Shown here: one piece after another, positions 1 to 11,230 of the stretch
How positions within the stretch are numbered: position 1 is the first letter of the stretch
Layout of the letters: each line of letters begins with the position of its first letter
DNA from: Hofstenia miamia
Lineage: Eukaryota; Xenacoelomorpha; Acoela
Direction: 5' to 3'
NCBI GenBank assembly: GCA_004352715.1
Contig: SCFE01000039.1
Location: 1,150,770 to 1,214,769, forward strand
DNA: 64,000 bases
Notes under the pieces: model-generated
Database searches by the model: none
What the model saw: the letters and a program-made list of their open reading frames with translations, nothing else
What the model was told of the DNA's origin: nothing
Translations under genes and position numbers: made by a program

Positions 1-3000
1 CTCAGTGCCCAATTTCACAGCATGATGCAAAGCATTTGTATTTTCTAATATTCATTATTCTAGATTTTGAGGCAACACGTGAACTCTGATCGGAAATGAA
101 TCTGAAAATAGCAGTGAAGAAAGGACATTGACACACTATCAGCTGATACTGGGATTTTCAAAGAATGCCTGCTTACATTCCTACTAAACGTCTTACCCTT
201 TTCTATAATAATTTTGTACTTCTTCACGAACCAAGCGCGAGAAAAACAACACTAATTTTTTCATATCTTGATGAACTAACTGCCTATGTTTCACAGAGAA
301 GTTCTTAAGCCTTTCCTGATTCATTAAGTTTCAGCAACATCTTGTAATAGATAACACAATTATATACAAGTACTAAGTATTTCTCATATAAATAAGTAAA
401 TTTTGGGAAGGTCGGGAAGGTACAAAAAGTTTTTATGCTAGCAATACATAAATAGGTTTGCTATAATTCTAAAGTTATTTGTATTTATTTTTATGAATAT
501 ATATTTTGGCTTGCTAATACGGAGAAACTATGTTGCGAACAAATGTGATCCTGTTAATATAAACGCTTTTAATGTCCCTGTTCTTGGAAAGCTGCTTTTA
601 TAGTATTCCCCGTTGAACTTATTCAAGCGCCAGGCTATTAGATTGAGCTTCACATATTTTGCTCTGAGCATCATGGTTTATTCCAAGCAAAATATTAAAA
701 ATAATGGCGCTTAGAAAGAGAAATCAATTACGAAGAACTGCATACAAAAGAATAATTAACAGGTAATTTTAAACTCTCCATTTTCGTCTATCACAGTACT
801 AATGTCTGATTATGCATATGAACCTACAAAGTATTTCAAGTTTTTTTAGAAAGTTTAACTTTCTTAAATGTCTAAATATACTAGAGTATGCATTATATTT
901 TGCTTCATAAATGCACTCAATGCTTAGCTTCGTGTTGTTGGATATAATTTACAAGTCTCTAAAAATGTCCATTGAGCAGATAGCTGCAGTTTTGCAATGG
1001 TATGAAAATCAACAACCTTTTGGTTAAATAGCAACAATACTGAGTAAATTATTTTCAAAAAATATCAGACGAAGATGTGTATCGAAATATTTTGTTATTA
1101 AAATCATTAAGTAGTGCGGGAATGTTTCTCATAATGACGTCATTCGCTGCTATCTTTCGTTTAAAAATAACAATACCATCTTTGCTCTTTTCATTTAAAT
1201 AACTTAATTAATTGATCAAAAGACAATGTTTAAACAGTTTTTATATCACCATTTGAATTAATGCTAACCATATCGAATTTGTAAGTGTACAGCTGTGCTG
1301 GAGATTATTTCCTTAGAATTTCTTAAGTAGTTTGGTTTATTAATTTTATAGTTAAAACTGTATTCAAATTCCAAAAATTAATGTATGACCAAACAGCACT
1401 TTTTCTACTTAACAATTAATAAATTAGAATTGGCAACTGAAGCAATAACTAATTGCAAATATTGTAATAATAGTCAATTTTAAATGCTCAGAAATGTATA
1501 CAACTTGACAATAATAGTTATCTCATTTTCAACGAAAATATAACAATCTGAAGCATCACATAATTGCGTGTAACATGCCTTAAGTTTAATGTAACACTAT
1601 TACAATTTTAATTGCATTTACTACATATTAAACAGTTTTTTGTTTTGCACTAGAAAATTTCAATGTCTTTCTTTATTATGATAAGTCATTCTTTGTAAAC
1701 TTGAGAGAATGCTGCCGGTTTGTTTTCGAACATCAAGACATGAAAATTCATGTAACGTTGATAAATGATTTGGCTTGAATTATTTTATATGTTAAAAGTA
1801 ATGTAAATGGATTATTTTCTGTAATTCGAAGAACTTGCAATAAATATGTACATCTAGTGATTCACAAAAATATGAATCATAAAAATGAATTTAGCATCCC
1901 AGTGGTGAATTTCGGGATTTTAGGGGTGAATTATGACCTTGAGGAAAAGGTCTATTGGAGATGCCATGTGCAAAAATTGTAAATCCATAGTAGAAACCTC
2001 CAGAGGACATTGAAAATTTTCAAATTTTTGGAGATGAGGGGGTGAAGGAAACTTTGACAAAAATGATTGAATCGGTCAAGGCAGCCCGAGAACCTCTAAT
2101 CTAAGAGAATATACAGTAAAATCAATTTCTTTTTCCCAGCCCCATTAGTCACATTGCATTTAGTCCCTTCTCATCAGAATCTCAAGAAATTGTCAGATCC
2201 TAAGGTCCCAATGTATTCCCACGATAAAAATTATATAATTTTGGCAAAACGTATAAATAATGGTTCCTATTCGGAAACCTGTAGTGCAGTTTCTTCCTTT
2301 TAGTCACATTCTCATAATGGTCGCAGTCCCATTTGAATGAGCGGCCCTAAAGAACCCTAATATTTTTCTGTCTCTTAACAAAAAGGATTTTTTTATGTAG
2401 AAGTATTTGAACATACCTGTATAATTAAGAACTAAAAAAAAATTAGAAATTAATAAAAAAACACAAAATTTCAATTTAGATAAATGAAGCTTACTAATCA
2501 GCTTTAAAAAAGAGTTCAGAATTTCTTAGTTTAGCTAAAAGCAGGTTGTGCCAAACTATTGCATATCTCGATTTAAAAAGTTTAACCTGCTTTTTACCAT
2601 TTTTCTAAGATAGTTTTTTGTAATACGTAAGATGTTTAATGCATGTAAAATACAATATATTTTTTGTTCATTCTTTATTAATGGCAAAATTGTTGATAAG
2701 ATTAAGTATGTATACCCATAAATAAATTGTTTTAGCTTATTTTAGAAAACAGGAGATTTATGGTCCCTAAATACCCCTTTTTATCGAATCTTGAATATAT
2801 TACATTTAGATTTTAGAACTAAACTTTGATCATTATTTCAATATATGTAACATAGTATATGCTTAAATTGAAATCGTCATAAAAAACAGCCAACTTAATC
2901 ACATTAATGAATTTTTAGGAATGTAAACTCAGGATAGCAGCGTGCAAGATCACTCAGCAAAACATATTATTTTAGAATAATGTACTGTACTAATAAATTC

Positions 3001-3030
3001 CACATGTATGTCCGAAATATGGTGTATATG
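1..3030. other. Anonymous AT-rich sequence
   Basis: No coding region, RNA gene or transposon motif is recognised over 3 kb. Stops are dense in all frames. Two small items are visible. One is a TGACGTCA palindrome at about 1135-1142, the consensus of a cyclic-AMP response element, but a lone 8-mer is expected by chance. The other is an 11-bp perfect inverted repeat, AAAAGCAGGTT at 2537-2547 and its complement at 2584-2594, with a 36-bp loop. Neither has supporting context. Confidence 0.6.
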
Positions 3031-3065
<35 letters not shown>

Positions 3066-3196
3066 ANNNNNNNNNNNNNNNNNNNNNNNNNNNNNNNNNN
3101 NNNNNNNNNNNNNNNNNNNNNNNNNNNNNNNNNNNNNNNNNNNNNNNNNNNNNNNNNNNNNNNNNNNNNNNNNNNNNNNTATATATATATATATAT
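3031..3196. repeat. (TA)n microsatellite interrupted by a 113-N gap
   Basis: Alternating TA runs into an N block (3067-3179) and resumes on the other side, so the gap lies inside a TA array. The non-placeholder gap size suggests an estimated length. Reading frames through it that translate as IYIYIY are artefacts. Confidence 0.9.
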
Positions 3197-4321
3197 TAGA
3201 GCCGTAAATGAGTTTGGTCACGTTTCTTGCTAAATTTTTGGGTTAGATTGGCTTGGAGATATGCATTCTGCAAACGAGGCATTGTGCAAAACAGGATCAT
3301 ATCTTCCATTACAGAAATTTCAGAAATAAGACTTGTCTGTTATATTTACCTAACTTGTTAGCAATTGAATTATTGAAAGGACAACTTCGAACAGAAAAAG
3401 CAATTTGTGTCAAATTGTGGTGAAAGCGATTTGAGAAACTTATTTTATCAATCGATATCGTGAGAGGTTATTAGAAAACAGTTTAGAATTTTGGATCCTT
3501 CCCTTAATCCTTCACCTTCAACCATTTGTGGAATTATATTTGAACTTTTGTTAGTACTATCACATTTCAATTCTATCCAAAACATACCAGTCAAAGTTAA
3601 ATGGCAATGTAAATAGCAATATATTTTAATGCTAACACTTTAGGGAAACAGTTAACAAACCCTTAGCCCCATAAAAAATATTTGCATTTAATGTTACAAA
3701 CCGTTTTGTTTAAATTTTCCTACAATTTCCTCAGGCTTATTCGGAATGTTGCGAGTCCTGGCCTCTGCTATGGTGAACATTTGTCATAAAATTTATTCCT
3801 GAGTTTGAAGTACATCACAAACTGTAAAAAAATGTTGGAGTTATTTACTATTAAGATTAGGATTAACAATTCAGTAGGTTTGTAAAAAATGATAGCTTTT
3901 CGCGCAGAGATGGACACGTGCCAAAAATTTTGGCTTAAGCCCGGCCCAAGAAACATTAGGCCCTGCCCGAGCACAGCCGGCTTATTTAATTTACTGCAAA
4001 GTTGGTCCATTTTACTTGTTACAAAATTTCTTTAATTTTTTGGTTTGCGCCACAAAAAATTGATATGATAGAGATACTTCTAATAATATCTAAACACTGA
4101 AATTGAAGATTCTAAATTGAAATTTAGAAAAGTATATAATACTAATGCAAAATCTGCAAAATGTAAATTATATTTTTCATCTTTATAATTATAACTTAAA
4201 TATAATTCAATGTATTTGATTGCATTGTTACGTAACGGAATAGTCCGTTTTTTTTTAAAATTCGTCTCATTTTTTGCCCCATCTTTACCATTTCCCCGAT
4301 CCAAATCCGGTCAAGCACTGC
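3197..4321. other. Anonymous AT-rich sequence
   Basis: Nothing recognised. Open frames of 74-80 codons on the minus strand (3768-4010 and 4080-4304) are of chance length for this base composition and have no family features. Confidence 0.5.
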
Positions 4322-4329
4322 CTTACACT

Positions 4330-5098
4330 CAGACTTGTTCAAAAGATAATCTGACAAAAGATTATCTTTGATAAGATTAGATTACCACAATAAACTATTT
4401 TTGTGTAATTATTCCATTCAATAACCTATCTTATGCAAACGATTATCGACTCGATAAACTTTTAGCATGTTTTTGGTATGGCATAGGAGACGTATTTCTT
4501 GGGATACGATTTTTCCCACAAATTTGTTCATGAGAATTAAAAATTCGCGAATTTAAATTTGCAAGATCGCAAAAATCGTATTCTTAACATAAAAAATGTC
4601 ATTGGATATGCAAAGCCATTTACTAGTCAATTATAACCGTTAATATGAAATGTTCTATCTTGGTAATGTTTCTCATGACTTAACATTATGTGTAGTGTAT
4701 ATATTAGAATATAAATGTACTATAATCCAATTAGAAATCAAAAACAATTTAGTCATTTTTATGAAATTGTCTACCATAATAGTTTGGACAAAAATATAAC
4801 AGCTTTTTTTAAAATTATATTTGATGCTACAAAACATAGAATGAATAATTTCCCAAATTGCCGTAAAATATACCTGCATTGTCTTGTTGGCATTTATAGT
4901 ATTTTATACTTTAAAATTACTATTTTTTCAAGAGATAGAATGTAAATTACAACAATCTACAGCTACATGTATATAATTTTAATGAAGATTATCTAGATTA
5001 TCTAGATAACCTATCTTGGATGAAGTCGTTATCGAAATAATCTATTTTTGGCTTTTTTGTAAAAGACACTATCGTCGATAAGATATTGAAGAAGCCTG
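4330..5098. mobile_element. Non-autonomous hAT-type element with 8-bp target duplication
   Basis: The element starts CAGACTTGTTCAA and ends in the reverse complement of CAGGCTTCTTCAA, an imperfect terminal inverted repeat with 11 of 13 matches. It is flanked by perfect 8-bp direct repeats CTTACACT at 4322-4329 and 5099-5106. CAG-type ends plus an 8-bp target duplication are the signature of hAT transposons. Subterminal GATTATC/GATAATC words recur at both ends (4348-4375 and 4987-5085), as in hAT subterminal binding-site clusters. The 769-bp interior has open frames up to 76 codons on both strands but no transposase motif, so it is called non-autonomous. Confidence 0.8.
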
Positions 5099-5106
5099 CT
5101 TACACT

Positions 5107-5513
5107 GCCCATGTTCATCTCTGTTATTGCGATCGTCACCTCAAACTTTCACTAAATATGTGTTTTCTGAACGCTTTTGAAACTCCTGTAATATTAAATA
5201 TAAGTAAATTCTATTTTTTAGTTAGATACATGCTATTCTTGAGCATGAGGCGAACGCATAGTATGGAGAGTCTATTTGAACTTCAGTTTTAATATATTGT
5301 CTAGCTTTGAACAGAAAACTGGTATTTCTGTTGACATCGTTGCCGAAGGCTTCCTTTTAATGTTATGATACGGGAAATGGTTTCCTTCCATATTTCATAC
5401 ACTAAAAACATTACTAGAGAGATTTAAAAAGTTTACAGTTGGATTAAGAGAGTTTGAAAGGTGGATTTGACGTTGTTTGTTTTTGATTGCTAACATTTCA
5501 TTTTTCGTCTCTT
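5107..5513. other. Anonymous sequence between a hAT element and a TA array
   Basis: About 400 bp with no recognised feature. The longest open frame (68 codons, 5086-5292) begins inside the hAT element and crosses its end, so it is not a gene. Confidence 0.5.
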
Positions 5514-5681
5514 GTATATATATATATANNNNNNNNNNNNNNNNNNNNNNNNNNNNNNNNNNNNNNNNNNNNNNNNNNNNNNNNNNNNNNNNNNNNNNNN
5601 NNNNNNNNNNNNNNNNNNNNNNNNNNNNNNNNNNNNNNNNNNNNNNNNNNNNNNNNNNNNNNNNNNNNNNNNATATAAATA

Positions 5682-5732
<51 letters not shown>
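5514..5732. repeat. (TA)n microsatellite interrupted by a 144-N gap
   Basis: TA repeats lie on both sides of an N block at 5529-5672. The right-hand tract (about 5687-5732) is over 40 bp of uninterrupted TA. Confidence 0.9.
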
Positions 5733-5733
<1 letters not shown>

Positions 5734-6429
5734 ATTGGTAAAGAAAATTTTGCATTTATGCTGCTTATATGACGTGGTTGTTTGATCTCACTCCAGTTAG
5801 CTTAAAATTAGCTATTTCAGCATACATGCACCTAAACATTCTATGATGTTTATGAATTCATTACTAATTGTATTGGTGAATCATACTTTGTTTAGCATAG
5901 TTATTTCATGAATTTTACTTAGGTAATTTTCAAGAAGTTCATACACCTGAGCGTACTCGAATAATTTTGTGTGCAGCGAGGCGTCATGCATACAGATAAG
6001 AATTTAGATAGTGAAAAATTGCCAAAAACGTATCTAAGAAATTCATAATTGTAAAGTTGCTGGTGAGTGCTTTAGGGCCGTGGCCAGGGAAGGGGGACAG
6101 CAGGGGGGCCTTCACTGTTGGGTCATTTGCGCCCACCCCATCCCCACATCCACGATGAAAAACAGTAAGGTATTATTTCAAATATTCTGTAACTAAGTTA
6201 CAGTGAAACAATACGTATCAGTGCCTGCTAATATATTTTAGTTAAATCAAATGCAAAAATATTTCTTTAAAGAAATACAGTTTATGTCAAAGTGGAAAAT
6301 TATTTCCCGTGTGCAAAGATGATTAATTTACTAAATGTTGTGGAGTGATGGCTCCCTAACTTGAAAATGCTAGCCATAGGCCTGTACTCACATTGAAATA
6401 TATAAACAGTCCAATTCCGATCTTAACAT
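5733..6429. other. Anonymous sequence with one GC-rich patch
   Basis: No gene is recognised. A G/C-rich island at about 6074-6150 (G runs followed by C runs) contrasts with its surroundings. It could be the end of an old transposon, but no terminal repeat or target duplication was found. Confidence 0.4.
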
Positions 6430-7220
6430 ATAGTTTGGGAGCTTTCCTCACTACTATAGTAGTTCCTAGCAGTTCAAACGCCCTAGTTGCAAAGCTGGAA
6501 AGTCTTGTCTCCTACAGGTATCACTTATGTTTCTTGATTATTGTTCCTACAGCTCCAAATACTACAACACTACTCCAACTTGCTTCAACCATTCCACACT
6601 TTGCCTATTTCCCCTACCGATTCCCTGTACTTATTCATCTCATCTTTTTTTCCTTTCCGCATTCATATCTTTTCGAATTGCTATCTCTATAATTGTTCCC
6701 AATCATTCCTTTTAATCTACCACTACTATCTCTGGCCTTCTTGCTTCAATAATTTTGTCAGTATATGTCGAAGCCTTCACCATCTCATTCTCTGCAACTT
6801 ACTGTGGCTTATGTTCATGGGAATTATCTTCTGCTTCTAACCAATGCTCTCTACTCAAGCTTCAATGTACCAATCGTCCTATCTTTTTAAATTTGAACGC
6901 ATACTCATTCTGTACCAAATTATTGCACCCTGCTTTTAGATGGTTTACTATCTTTGCTACATAACGTGCACTTACCTCAGCTCTCTGACCCATATGCTTC
7001 TCTATTCAGTTTGTCCTGAGATCGTGCTCATGTAATTATCAATGCTTCAGTCTATCTCCTCCTTAGCCACTAGTAGCTCTGTCGTCTTTTCCGTAGTACT
7101 CCAGTATTCCCCGTACATCGCTATTGCTCATTACTATGATTGACTCCTTATGGTTATTCTACTCCATTATGCTTTCTTTACTTCATTCTTGATTTCCATC
7201 TTTCTTAACTCCATACTACT
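6430..7220 (-). mobile_element. Decayed C-terminal fragment of a REL-endonuclease LINE, copy 1
   Basis: This stretch aligns by eye, base for base in many segments, with the 3' part of the better copy at 9530-10340. Shared blocks include the one that encodes the CCHC knuckle in copy 2 (around 6890-6990 here) and the terminal block around 6440-6470. It is more degraded, with no open frame of useful length on the coding (minus) strand. The pyrimidine-rich plus strand gives spurious open frames of 60-100 codons. It covers only the region downstream of the reverse transcriptase, so it is 5'-truncated. The family is inferred from copy 2. Confidence 0.7.
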
Positions 7221-7259
7221 CTAACAGTGATCCCTTCGTAATTGCACTAATTATGAATG

Positions 7260-8950
7260 CGTTGAAAAGATTTTAAGCAAATGGGACTTAAAGAAACCGC
7301 AAAAGGAGAAGAAACATTTCTTTGGAAATTAAGCAACACAAACGAAAAAGGGAAACATTTTTTTAAATCAATTGGAAAATCAAAAAGGATTTCCTTCGAC
7401 ATTCATAAGCTTAAAACTGACGAATGTATTGCTGCAGATAAAAATAATTTGCAAAGGTTATTATATAGAACTTTCAAAAGTCTTAGAAATTANNNNNNNN
7501 NNNNNNNNNNNNNAATCAAAAAGGATTTCCTTCGACATTCATAAGCTTAAAACTGACGAATGTATTGCTGCAGATAAAAATAATTTGCAAAGGTTATTAT
7601 ATAGAACTTTCAAAAGTCTTAGAAATTATAGTTTAACTCATTCTAAGAAGAGTCATTCGGTATTAGAAAACATTCTTCTCGTTTGAAATTTAGGTTTGCA
7701 AGTTTAAAAAAATTTTGTTTTTTAAAAAATTACCAACCAACAGCCATGTTTAACTTTTTTTCTTTGTAATTACAGGGTTTTTTCCTAATATTTGACGAGC
7801 ACGTACTTTTGCATTTAATCAATGTATTATCGACAATGAATTTTCTGAATTACTATCAAAAATTGGCATCACTCCTTTCTAAGAATTTTTCCACAAACAT
7901 TCGTTTAGTAAATTATTTGAAAAATTGCTATATTTTAAAATAAATGCCACATAACTTGGAAAAACAATTTAACAAAATCTCAATATAGATTTCGTCCTGG
8001 CTACAGTATAAATAATGCAATATTATCAATTATGAAAAAATGAAATTTAATAGTTTAAATTATGAAATTCTTTAGAAACTGAGAAGTTTTAGATTGAAAA
8101 TAATTTGAATATGTAACAACTGAAAAAATGTTATCTCAGGGAACAGTTCTAGGACCGATTGTATTATGAATGAATTAATAATTCTGAAATTGAGTAACAC
8201 GCCAAGGACACATGTTAAACAGCATCAGACGAAAATGGTTTTAAAGCAAACAAAATTCTACAATTTCAAATTAACTAAAAATAAATATTGATAAAACGCA
8301 ATTCATTATACTTTCGCTTAATTCCGTTAAAAATCTAACCCAAAAATAAAATAATTGCTTTAAATATTTAGGCGTTGAAATACATAAGGACCTAAATTTC
8401 GATTTATTATTACGAACCAATTACTGATTATTAGAATTAGATATTTTATCATTGAGGAAATTCTTCATATGAGTATCAGAATCAGTTAATTAATACCCAT
8501 TTAAGCTACTGCTAATTGTTATTACGACAAGTTTTCTTTAAAAGTCATCAGGTTTTTCAAAAAATTTCAACTGGACATTATGAACTTTTTTAAAAAACCA
8601 AACTCAAGTACAAGCTATAAATATTATATTTAGATATAAAGCAAAACTTCCATCAATGGTGTTATTTTATTGCTGTTTAAGAGTAAACAATCCCTCAAAA
8701 ACATTCACTTCAATTTGAAAATCTTTCAATATCTTATTTTTTAGACAGAAGCTTAAGCCCAGAGTTAAAATTAGGCCTTCCTAAATCTGTCCACAATTTG
8801 CCGCCGGCAACTTTTCACCAATAATTGTCTACTTAAAATTCATTTATAGAAATAATACCGTACTTATCAGTTATGCAACGATAAAGCGTTATCAACTTTT
8901 TCAATACACTACAAAGGATAGAATGTTTCGAGACAACTCAGCATTAGGTA
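7260..8950 (+). pseudogene. Decayed LINE reverse transcriptase (CR1/L2/jockey-like)
   Basis: Separate reading frames carry pieces of a non-LTR reverse transcriptase in the right order. QYRFRPGYSINNAI (about 7985-8025) corresponds to the usual QYGFRPGHST block. LSQGTVLGPI (about 8130-8165) matches the PQGSVLGP block. YLGVEIHKDLNFD (about 8365-8405) matches the post-catalytic YLGV block. INTHLSYC follows at about 8490-8515 and a C-terminal tail at about 8600-8930. Frameshifts and stops separate all of them and no YADD box is visible where expected. An 88-codon open frame at 7281-7492 (continued at 7514-7686) could be the segment before the polymerase but is not recognised with certainty. The clade is inferred from motif style only. 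Confidence 0.7.
7378..7628. repeat. 115-bp exact direct repeat flanking a 21-N gap
   Basis: Bases 7378-7492 are repeated exactly at 7514-7628, with only Ns (7493-7513) between. Reading frames before the gap and after the second copy join smoothly if one copy is removed. This is the usual sign of two contig ends that overlap but were not merged. It is annotated as a probable assembly artefact, not a biological repeat. Confidence 0.85.
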
Positions 8951-9474
8951 TACAGTTAACAGTATATTAATAGAGGATACAATCTTTTGCTCCTATAAAG
9001 CTGAAATAAAGTATCATATTGGCCAGACTTGTCCCAAAAAATTATTTTTTACCCAAAATATGGTGTTCTTCAATGAATGAAGGCAATATAATGAAAGTAA
9101 GGTTCATTTTGAAAAATGGGACAGATGATACAATTTTTAAAATAACACACCCCAGTATGGCAAAAGCATCCTTAACCATCCAGAAATCGACATGAAATGG
9201 ATTTTTTAAATTTTCTGCCTCAAGCAATGATTATGAAAACCGGTGTAGTTTGTCTCATTCGAAATTGGAGCATTTTAAAAGAACCGTATTTGAAAGTTTA
9301 CATTACGCATATAAGAGACCTTGCCCTCAAAAAATAAATATTATTAAATATTTTCATTATTTTTGTGATTTACTGACATTTAAGTAATTTTATTGTAAAA
9401 TTTGAATGGAGTGATATGTATTAACAACTGTAAACACGAACGTATTAGTAGTTAATTATTATTCTTACTTCTCA
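8951..9474. other. Anonymous AT-rich sequence
   Basis: No recognised feature. A 61-codon minus-strand open frame at 9042-9227 has no family features. Confidence 0.5.
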
Positions 9475-9659
9475 CAGCTTCATGCTGGTATCCCTTTCAG
9501 CTCGGGAAGTCATCAGTTCCCAGGGAGACAGAGAGCTTTCCTCAGAACTCTAGCTGTTCCTAAAAATCCTGTGCTACTGCCTCTCCCCACTTCGGTACTC
9601 CCAACTCCTCCAACTATCTTTTATGCGTCTTATTCACTGCTCCTAGTGCTTATGGGACT

Positions 9660-10363
9660 ACTTCAGCCTTCTTTAACGTTCACAGATTTTCTATTTCCTC
9701 TGCCAACTCCCTGTACTTGTCTATCTTCTCTTTCTCCTTGGTTTCTATATTCCTGTCCTTTGGTACTGCTATGTCTATCACTGTTCTCAAACTTTTCTAT
9801 CTGTCTGCCCCTACTATGTCTGGCCTCTGTGCTTCTATTACCTTGCTTGTCTGGATATTGAAGTCCCATAGTATCTTAACCTTATCATTCTCTATTACTC
9901 CCTGTGGCTTGTGCTCATACCACTTGTCTCCTGCTTCTAACCCGTGCTGCCTGCTCAAGCTCCAGTGTACCATTCGTCCCACCTTGTCATGCCTGACCTT
10001 ATACTCATTCTGCGCCAAATTCTCACGCCCTGCTATTACATGATCTACTGTCTCCGCTTCTTTCTTACATAGCCTACACTTATCACTTACTTCTACTCTT
10101 CTGTCTATATGCTTCTTCACCCAGTTTGTTCTTATTGCTTGCTCCTGTGCTGCCATTATCAGTGCTTCTGTTTCTCTCTTCAGTCCTGCCTTCTTTAACC
10201 ACTTGTTGCTCTCTTCTCTGTCACATATTTCTGTGTTCCTCCAGTATTCTCCATGCATTGCCTTCTGCCTATACCTTGTTTGTCTCTCTGAATCCATCCT
10301 ACTCTGGTATACCTTCTTTCCTTCACTCTCAGTTCTTATCTTCCTTAACTCCTTAGTGACCTC
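9660..10363 (-). pseudogene. LINE C-terminal zinc knuckle and REL endonuclease domain
   Basis: A frame open for 188 codons (10363 down to about 9797) carries ALIMAAQEQAIRTN and a CCHC knuckle written CRLC-x8-H. The expected fourth ligand, five residues after His, is Arg (codon CGT, one transition from TGT). Then come ILWDFNIQTSKVIEAQRPD and, after an in-frame TAG, IDIAVPKDRNIETKEKEK and a helical tail. RPD followed by ID is the catalytic arrangement of restriction-enzyme-like endonucleases found in R2, R4 and NeSL LINEs, where it nicks the target for reverse transcription. Both acidic motifs survive, but the stop and the lost Cys make it a pseudogene. The apparent ATG at 10297 is internal. 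Confidence 0.8.
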
Positions 10364-10985
10364 NTGCTGCTAGTATCTTCCTTGTCTCTCTGTCTAATTC
10401 CCTCAGTTCATTCTTGTTCCACCTAACTATTCCTTCCGAATATCTCAACACTGGTATCACCCATGTATTAATTGCCTTTATGCTGTTCTGCCCATTCAAT
10501 GCTGACTTCTGTAGTACCTTCCTTACTCTCCTCTTGTATTCTTTTCTTAACCTCATCCTCATTTCCTCATGATCTGTTCTATCTTTCTCTATCACACCTA
10601 AGTACTTGTACCCTTCTTTGACTTCCTGTCATACGCCTTCCTGTAGTCTATCCATGCCATTGCTAAGTCTGTCTTCCTTTTTCTACAATTCTCCACTACT
10701 ACCTGGTCTATTAAAAACTGATCTTTGTATCCTCACGTCTTTGTCCTGCATCCCTTTTGTTTCTCTGGTATCAAACTATTCTGTTCTAAGTAACATGCCA
10801 GCCTACTTGAAATCACTGAAGTTAGCAATTTCCAAGTTGTTGGCAGACATGTTATTGGCCTGAAGTTGCTTGCCTCACTACCTTTCTTTGGGTTCTTCTG
10901 TATCAGAAATGTCCCTCCCACCACCATCCATTCTGGGCACCCACTCATCACACACTCCTCCAATGCTACTGCTAGTCTCTCATGA
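10353..10985 (-). pseudogene. LINE reverse transcriptase remnant lacking the catalytic core
   Basis: From 10985 down to 10733 the frame carries the N-terminal polymerase block, including NFRPITCLPTTWKLLT, typical of LINE reverse transcriptases. Around 10640-10700 a remnant of the motif-A region (a family MAWIDYRKAYD-like stretch) is followed almost at once by YKYLGV, which normally lies after the catalytic FADD box. The palm-domain core is therefore missing, probably by one internal deletion. The distal part (10353-10610) carries the thumb-like block with LNGQNSIKAINTWVIPVLRY and LDRETRKIL. No function is possible without the FADD aspartates. Confidence 0.75.
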
Positions 10986-10989
10986 ACAC

Positions 10990-11039
<50 letters not shown>

Positions 11040-11040
11040 T
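10990..11040. repeat. (ATT)n microsatellite
   Basis: About 17 copies of a trinucleotide repeat lie directly against the truncated 5' edge of the minus-strand LINE. It may be target sequence or may have grown at the insertion junction. Confidence 0.9.
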
Positions 11041-11230
11041 ATCCTTATAATTGAAATGAATTGCATGGGTTTACTTGGAAATAGCAGAACAATGGTCTAA
11101 GTCAAAACAATACACGATATTACTCCAAGATGTTGCACGCGACCTAACCCTACATGTAATATCTTGCCGAAACCTACCCGACACACATAACCATCACTGT
11201 GAAGTAGAAACTTTGTTCTAGCAATAAGCA

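Larger units (their letters stand above)
9475..10987 (-). mobile_element. REL-endonuclease LINE (R4/NeSL-like), copy 2, 5'-truncated with internal deletion
   Basis: Read on the minus strand, this is a non-LTR retrotransposon. It opens inside the reverse transcriptase (about 10985), runs through the polymerase C-terminus, a zinc knuckle and a restriction-enzyme-like endonuclease, and ends near 9475. It is truncated at the 5' side, where it abuts an (ATT)n tract. The catalytic middle of the polymerase is deleted, and a single N at 10364 marks a further join. The minus strand is purine-rich, so its complement yields many false open frames on the plus strand. The same family is present at 6430-7220 in the same orientation. 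Confidence 0.8.

Noticed and set aside
1135-1142. CRE element TGACGTCA
   Set aside because: Single 8-bp palindrome with no gene or promoter context; further TACGTCAC words near 35620-35645 are equally unsupported.
9571-10863. Plus-strand open frames rich in Leu, Ser and Pro (also at 6393-6964)
   Set aside because: They are complements of the purine-rich coding strand of the minus-strand LINE copies.
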